Source: Nitrosomonadales bacterium
GTDB taxonomy: Bacteria; Pseudomonadota; Gammaproteobacteria; Burkholderiales; Gallionellaceae
Length of the DNA: 10,701 nt
Assembly (NCBI GenBank): GCA_003235435.1
Contig: QJWF01000128.1
Location: 1 to 10,701 of the forward strand
Direction: 5' to 3'
This document shows positions 8,028-10,701 of the stretch, piece after piece; position 1 is the stretch's first letter; each line of letters starts with the position of its first letter. The notes below the pieces were generated by a model. The model did not search any database. It had not been told where the DNA came from and was given only the letters and a program-made list of their open reading frames with translations. The position numbers and the translations under genes were made by a program.

Positions 8028-8069
8028 TTTAATTCTTTGTTATGAGACCGGTGCTAGCCCGTCGGAACA

Positions 8070-8085
8070 AAGCAGGAATCTGCTT
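8070..8085 (+). promoter_or_regulatory. Hairpin over the ATPase ribosome binding site
   Basis: AAGCAG (8070-8075) and CTGCTT (8080-8085) are a perfect six-base inverted repeat around the loop GAAT, ending two bases before the ATG at 8088. The only Shine-Dalgarno candidate is AGGA at 8074-8077, ten bases before the ATG. It lies half in the stem and half in the loop. Folding would therefore partly mask the ribosome site and crowd the start codon, which suggests translational control. The stem is short, so its stability in the cell is uncertain. Confidence 0.5.
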
Positions 8086-8087
8086 AT

Positions 8088-10634
8088 ATGAGCCACACCC
8101 AGACAGTCCAGCCAATTTCAGGCCTAAGCACCGCTGAAGCACAGAAGCGCCTCGCCAGGTCCGGATATAACGAACTAAAACCACCTCAGGCTCGGCGCGT
8201 ATGGCACATCGTTGTTGAAGTTTTGCTCGAGCCGATGTTCCTTTTACTGCTCGCAGCAGGCGGAATTTATCTGATGCTCGGCGATTTCGAAGATGCGCTG
8301 ATGCTGATGTTCTTCGTGGTACTCATCACGGTTCTCACCTCATCACAACAACTCAAGAGCGAGCGGGTGCTCGAAACTTTGCGCAACCTGTCCAGCCCAC
8401 GTGCCATTGTCCTGCGCGATGGAAAAAAACAACGTATCGCTGGACGTGAAGTGGCAGCCGGAGATTTGTTGCTTCTGACTGAGGGTGATCGTGTTGCGGC
8501 TGATGCTGTGCTGCTCAATTGCAACGACCTCTTTGCTGACGAGTCCATGCTCTCCGGAGAATCGGTTCCTGTACGCAAACGCCCGGGTAAACCTGATGAA
8601 GTTCCGCGCCAACCCGGCGGAGATGATCAGCCGTTCGTGTATGCAGGAACTTTATTGGTACAAGGTAGCGGCATTGCCCTTGTAACAGCTACAGGAAAGT
8701 CTAGCGCTATCGGAAAAATTGGAAAATCGTTGGAAAGTGCCCACACCGGCACATCGCCATTGCGCATTCAGACCGGGCGCTTAGTGCGTAGGTTCGCATT
8801 TTTTTCAGGCGCGTTTTGCCTGCTGTTGGTGATCATCCATGGCTTCTCGCATGGAGAATGGCTTGATGCGTTGCTTGCGGGCATAACACTGGGGATGGCT
8901 TCCTTGCCGGAAGAATTCCCGGTGATCATTTCGGTGTTCATGGCACTCGGCGCATGGCGCATTTCTCGACGAAATGTGCTTACAAGGCGGTTTGATGCAA
9001 TTGAAACACTCGGCGCAACCACTGTGCTATGCTCAGACAAAACTGGAACGCTGACGGAAAACCACATGGTCATCCGCAAACTATATAGCGAAGGCAAAAC
9101 GTTCCAGGTTGACAATAATAGTCAGTTGCCAGAGCCATGGCACGAATTAGTGGAGTTCGGCATATTGGCGAGTGAGCGAAATCCATTCGATCCGATGGAA
9201 CGGGCGTTGCATGAATTTGGCAATCGGACACTAAGCGGTAGCGAACATCTCCATGAAGAATGGCAGTTGATACACGAATACAGCCTGTCACCCGAGTTGA
9301 TGGCCATGTCTCACGTTTGGCAACGCGACGAACAATTACATCATATGGTGGCCGCAAAGGGCGCTCCCGAAGCCATCATTGATCTGTGCCATCTGCCAGA
9401 TGACCAAGCACGAACTATCGGACATTCTGCCGCAAAAATGGCTAGCCAGGGATTACGCGTACTGGGTGTTGCGCGTGCAGCACTGGAGCCCGGCCAAGAA
9501 TGGCCCGCGCAACAACATGACATCGAATTTTCATTCGTCGGCTTGGTGGGCTTGCTGGATCCACTGCGAGACGATGCATTGGAAGCTGTTGCCATCTGCC
9601 TCGCTGCGGGCATTCGGGTAGTGATGATCACCGGCGACCACGCAATCACTGCTCAGGCTATTGCCCGTGAATTGGGCTTGCCAGCGGAGCAAGTATTGAC
9701 CGGCAGCGAGATCGACGAGCTCTCTGAACAGGAATTACATGCCTGTATTCGCGATGTACAGGTATTTGCCCGTATCGCTCCGCAGCAAAAACTGCGTCTG
9801 GTGGAAGCGTTCAAGGGCAATGGAGAAATCGTCGCGATGACTGGCGATGGCGTTAATGATGCGCCGGCACTAAAGGCAGCACATATCGGCGTGGCAATGG
9901 GAAAGCGCGGCACCGATGTTGCCCGCGAAGCCGCTGCACTGGTGTTGCTCAATGATGACTTTGGCTCGTTGGTCGCAACGATACGGATGGGACGTCGCAT
10001 CTACGACAACCTGCGAAAAGCAATGAGTTACGCGCTTGCAGTGCATATTCCAATCGTCGGTATGGCACTGCTGCCAGTACTTTTAGGTGAACCTCTGCTT
10101 TTGCTACCTGCACATATAATGTTCCTGCAAATGATCATTGACCCCGCTTGCTCGATCTTGTTTGAAGCGGAGCCCGAAGAGGAAAACATCATGCAACGAC
10201 CTCCGAGAAAGACGAACGAACCTCTGTTCGGTGGAAAATTGATGGCTGTTAGTCTGCTTCAGGGACTGGTGGCTTTTAGCATAGCTGCCATGATTTATTT
10301 TTGGGCAATATCAATAACGAAGGATGAAAATACTGTGCGCGCGCTGGTTTTCATCGCTATGGTGACGGGAAACATTGCGCTGGTATTCGCAAATTTATCA
10401 CTAAAGTCTCCAAGGCAAGGAATAATGTTGAGTAATAACCCGGTACTATGGAAGATCGTACTGGGCAGCATAATCGGGTTGGCACTGGTGTTTAGCCTGC
10501 CAGTACTTCGTGAACTGTTCCACTTTTCAGGCGATGTACAGCACATCCTTGGTATCGGAATATTGTCAGCCTTTAGCGTGTTGTTACTCAGCGTAGGGAT
10601 GAGACGAATTGTTGGCCAAGATTGGACAAAATAG
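8088..10634 (+). CDS. P-type cation-transporting ATPase (P2-like), ion unknown
   Basis: This complete 848-residue inner-membrane ATP-driven cation pump has about ten membrane helices. An N-terminal cation-ATPase domain (GLSTAEAQKRLARSGYNELK) is followed by the actuator domain with SGES (156-159; Ser replaces Thr of TGES). Helix 4 carries PEEFP (274-278), and the phosphorylated Asp317 lies in DKTGTLT. The nucleotide-binding KGAPE is at 424-428, MITGDH at 513-518, and the hinge TGDGVND at 585-591. Helix 6 has Asp685 in IIDPACS, followed by EPEEENIMQRPPR, a usual P2 feature. Overall layout resembles calcium pumps, but several calcium ligands of SERCA are not conserved, so calcium transport should not be assumed. 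It is transcribed alone, with a structured leader, divergently from a cytochrome b561 gene. All catalytic residues appear intact. Confidence 0.93.
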   Translation: MSHTQTVQPISGLSTAEAQKRLARSGYNELKPPQARRVWHIVVEVLLEPMFLLLLAAGGIYLMLGDFEDALMLMFFVVLITVLTSSQQLKSERVLETLRNLSSPRAIVLRDGKKQRIAGREVAAGDLLLLTEGDRVAADAVLLNCNDLFADESMLSGESVPVRKRPGKPDEVPRQPGGDDQPFVYAGTLLVQGSGIALVTATGKSSAIGKIGKSLESAHTGTSPLRIQTGRLVRRFAFFSGAFCLLLVIIHGFSHGEWLDALLAGITLGMASLPEEFPVIISVFMALGAWRISRRNVLTRRFDAIETLGATTVLCSDKTGTLTENHMVIRKLYSEGKTFQVDNNSQLPEPWHELVEFGILASERNPFDPMERALHEFGNRTLSGSEHLHEEWQLIHEYSLSPELMAMSHVWQRDEQLHHMVAAKGAPEAIIDLCHLPDDQARTIGHSAAKMASQGLRVLGVARAALEPGQEWPAQQHDIEFSFVGLVGLLDPLRDDALEAVAICLAAGIRVVMITGDHAITAQAIARELGLPAEQVLTGSEIDELSEQELHACIRDVQVFARIAPQQKLRLVEAFKGNGEIVAMTGDGVNDAPALKAAHIGVAMGKRGTDVAREAAALVLLNDDFGSLVATIRMGRRIYDNLRKAMSYALAVHIPIVGMALLPVLLGEPLLLLPAHIMFLQMIIDPACSILFEAEPEEENIMQRPPRKTNEPLFGGKLMAVSLLQGLVAFSIAAMIYFWAISITKDENTVRALVFIAMVTGNIALVFANLSLKSPRQGIMLSNNPVLWKIVLGSIIGLALVFSLPVLRELFHFSGDVQHILGIGILSAFSVLLLSVGMRRIVGQDWTK

Positions 10635-10701
10635 TCAACACCAGCTGATCTTCTCATAGGCCCAGAGCAAATTACGCGTAAGAGACAATAAGGAAATAAT
10701 C
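10635..10701. other. Non-coding right edge
   Basis: The 67 bases after the ATPase stop hold no terminator hairpin or gene that I can support. AGGA at 10691-10694 could be a ribosome site for a gene starting just beyond the window, but this cannot be tested here. Confidence 0.3.

Larger units (their letters stand above)
7796..8087. other. 292-base divergent regulatory region
   Basis: This is the longest non-coding stretch of the window, lying between the divergent cytochrome b561 and P-type ATPase genes. It has no open frame with a plausible protein and no RNA gene that I recognise. It holds the ribosome site and weak promoter of the cytochrome gene at the left, a weak candidate promoter for the ATPase near 7931-7960, and two inverted repeats (8001-8027, 8070-8085) that would fall in the ATPase leader. 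I do not recognise a known riboswitch class, including the yybP-ykoY manganese or M-box magnesium types. Confidence 0.6.

Noticed and set aside
8041..8069. GACCGG...CCGTCGG leader segment with GCTAGC as a structured element or known riboswitch.
   Set aside because: Apart from the palindromic hexamer GCTAGC, outward pairing fails at the next bases, and no known riboswitch core was recognised.
9070..9357. Minus-strand open frames within the ATPase gene.
   Set aside because: They are antisense shadows of a continuous, motif-complete ATPase and show no recognisable domain or ribosome site.

Overview
The window looks like an ordinary, densely coded chromosomal segment of a Gram-negative bacterium, most likely a betaproteobacterium of the Nitrosomonadales/Gallionellaceae kind. 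The reasons are the full-length fused PurL of enterobacterial type, moderate GC content, a short cytochrome b561, and a lemA plus GIDE-domain pair. The taxonomic guess is inference from protein character; no marker gene is present. I see no rRNA, tRNA, CRISPR array, insertion sequence or phage gene.

Layout. Bases 48-3929 (minus) hold a complete purL, the large FGAM synthase of purine biosynthesis. It diverges, across about 70 bases, from a plus-strand run of four genes: nnrD (4000-4848, repair of hydrated NAD(P)H), a spermidine-synthase-fold protein (4870-5616), lemA (5705-6271) and a membrane protein with a GIDE/MUL1-like domain (6277-7179). The first two are 21 bases apart and the last two 5 bases apart. 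The 88-base gap before lemA, and its good ribosome binding site, suggest lemA and the GIDE gene may form their own unit. A cytochrome b561 gene (7268-7795, minus) converges on them. It diverges, across a 292-base regulatory region, from a complete 848-residue P-type cation ATPase (8088-10634, plus). The last 67 bases hold no recognisable gene.

How the genes fit together. PurL and NnrD are housekeeping enzymes (purine synthesis, nicotinamide cofactor repair). The spermidine-synthase-like protein keeps the SAM-type nucleotide fold but has lost the usual GGGDG substrate loop, so its reaction is open. LemA and the GIDE protein are probably partners at the inner membrane; the GIDE protein carries a textbook EF-hand calcium loop between its membrane segments. 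The ATPase has all catalytic motifs of the family but does not keep most calcium ligands of SERCA, so its ion is uncertain. Its leader carries two inverted repeats, one of which overlaps the likely Shine-Dalgarno sequence and ends two bases before the start codon.

The points most worth checking are the ATPase leader hairpins, the EF-hand in the GIDE protein, the altered ion-site residues of the ATPase, and the degenerate active-site loop of the spermidine-synthase-like protein. I found no clear evidence of a wholly new multi-gene system.
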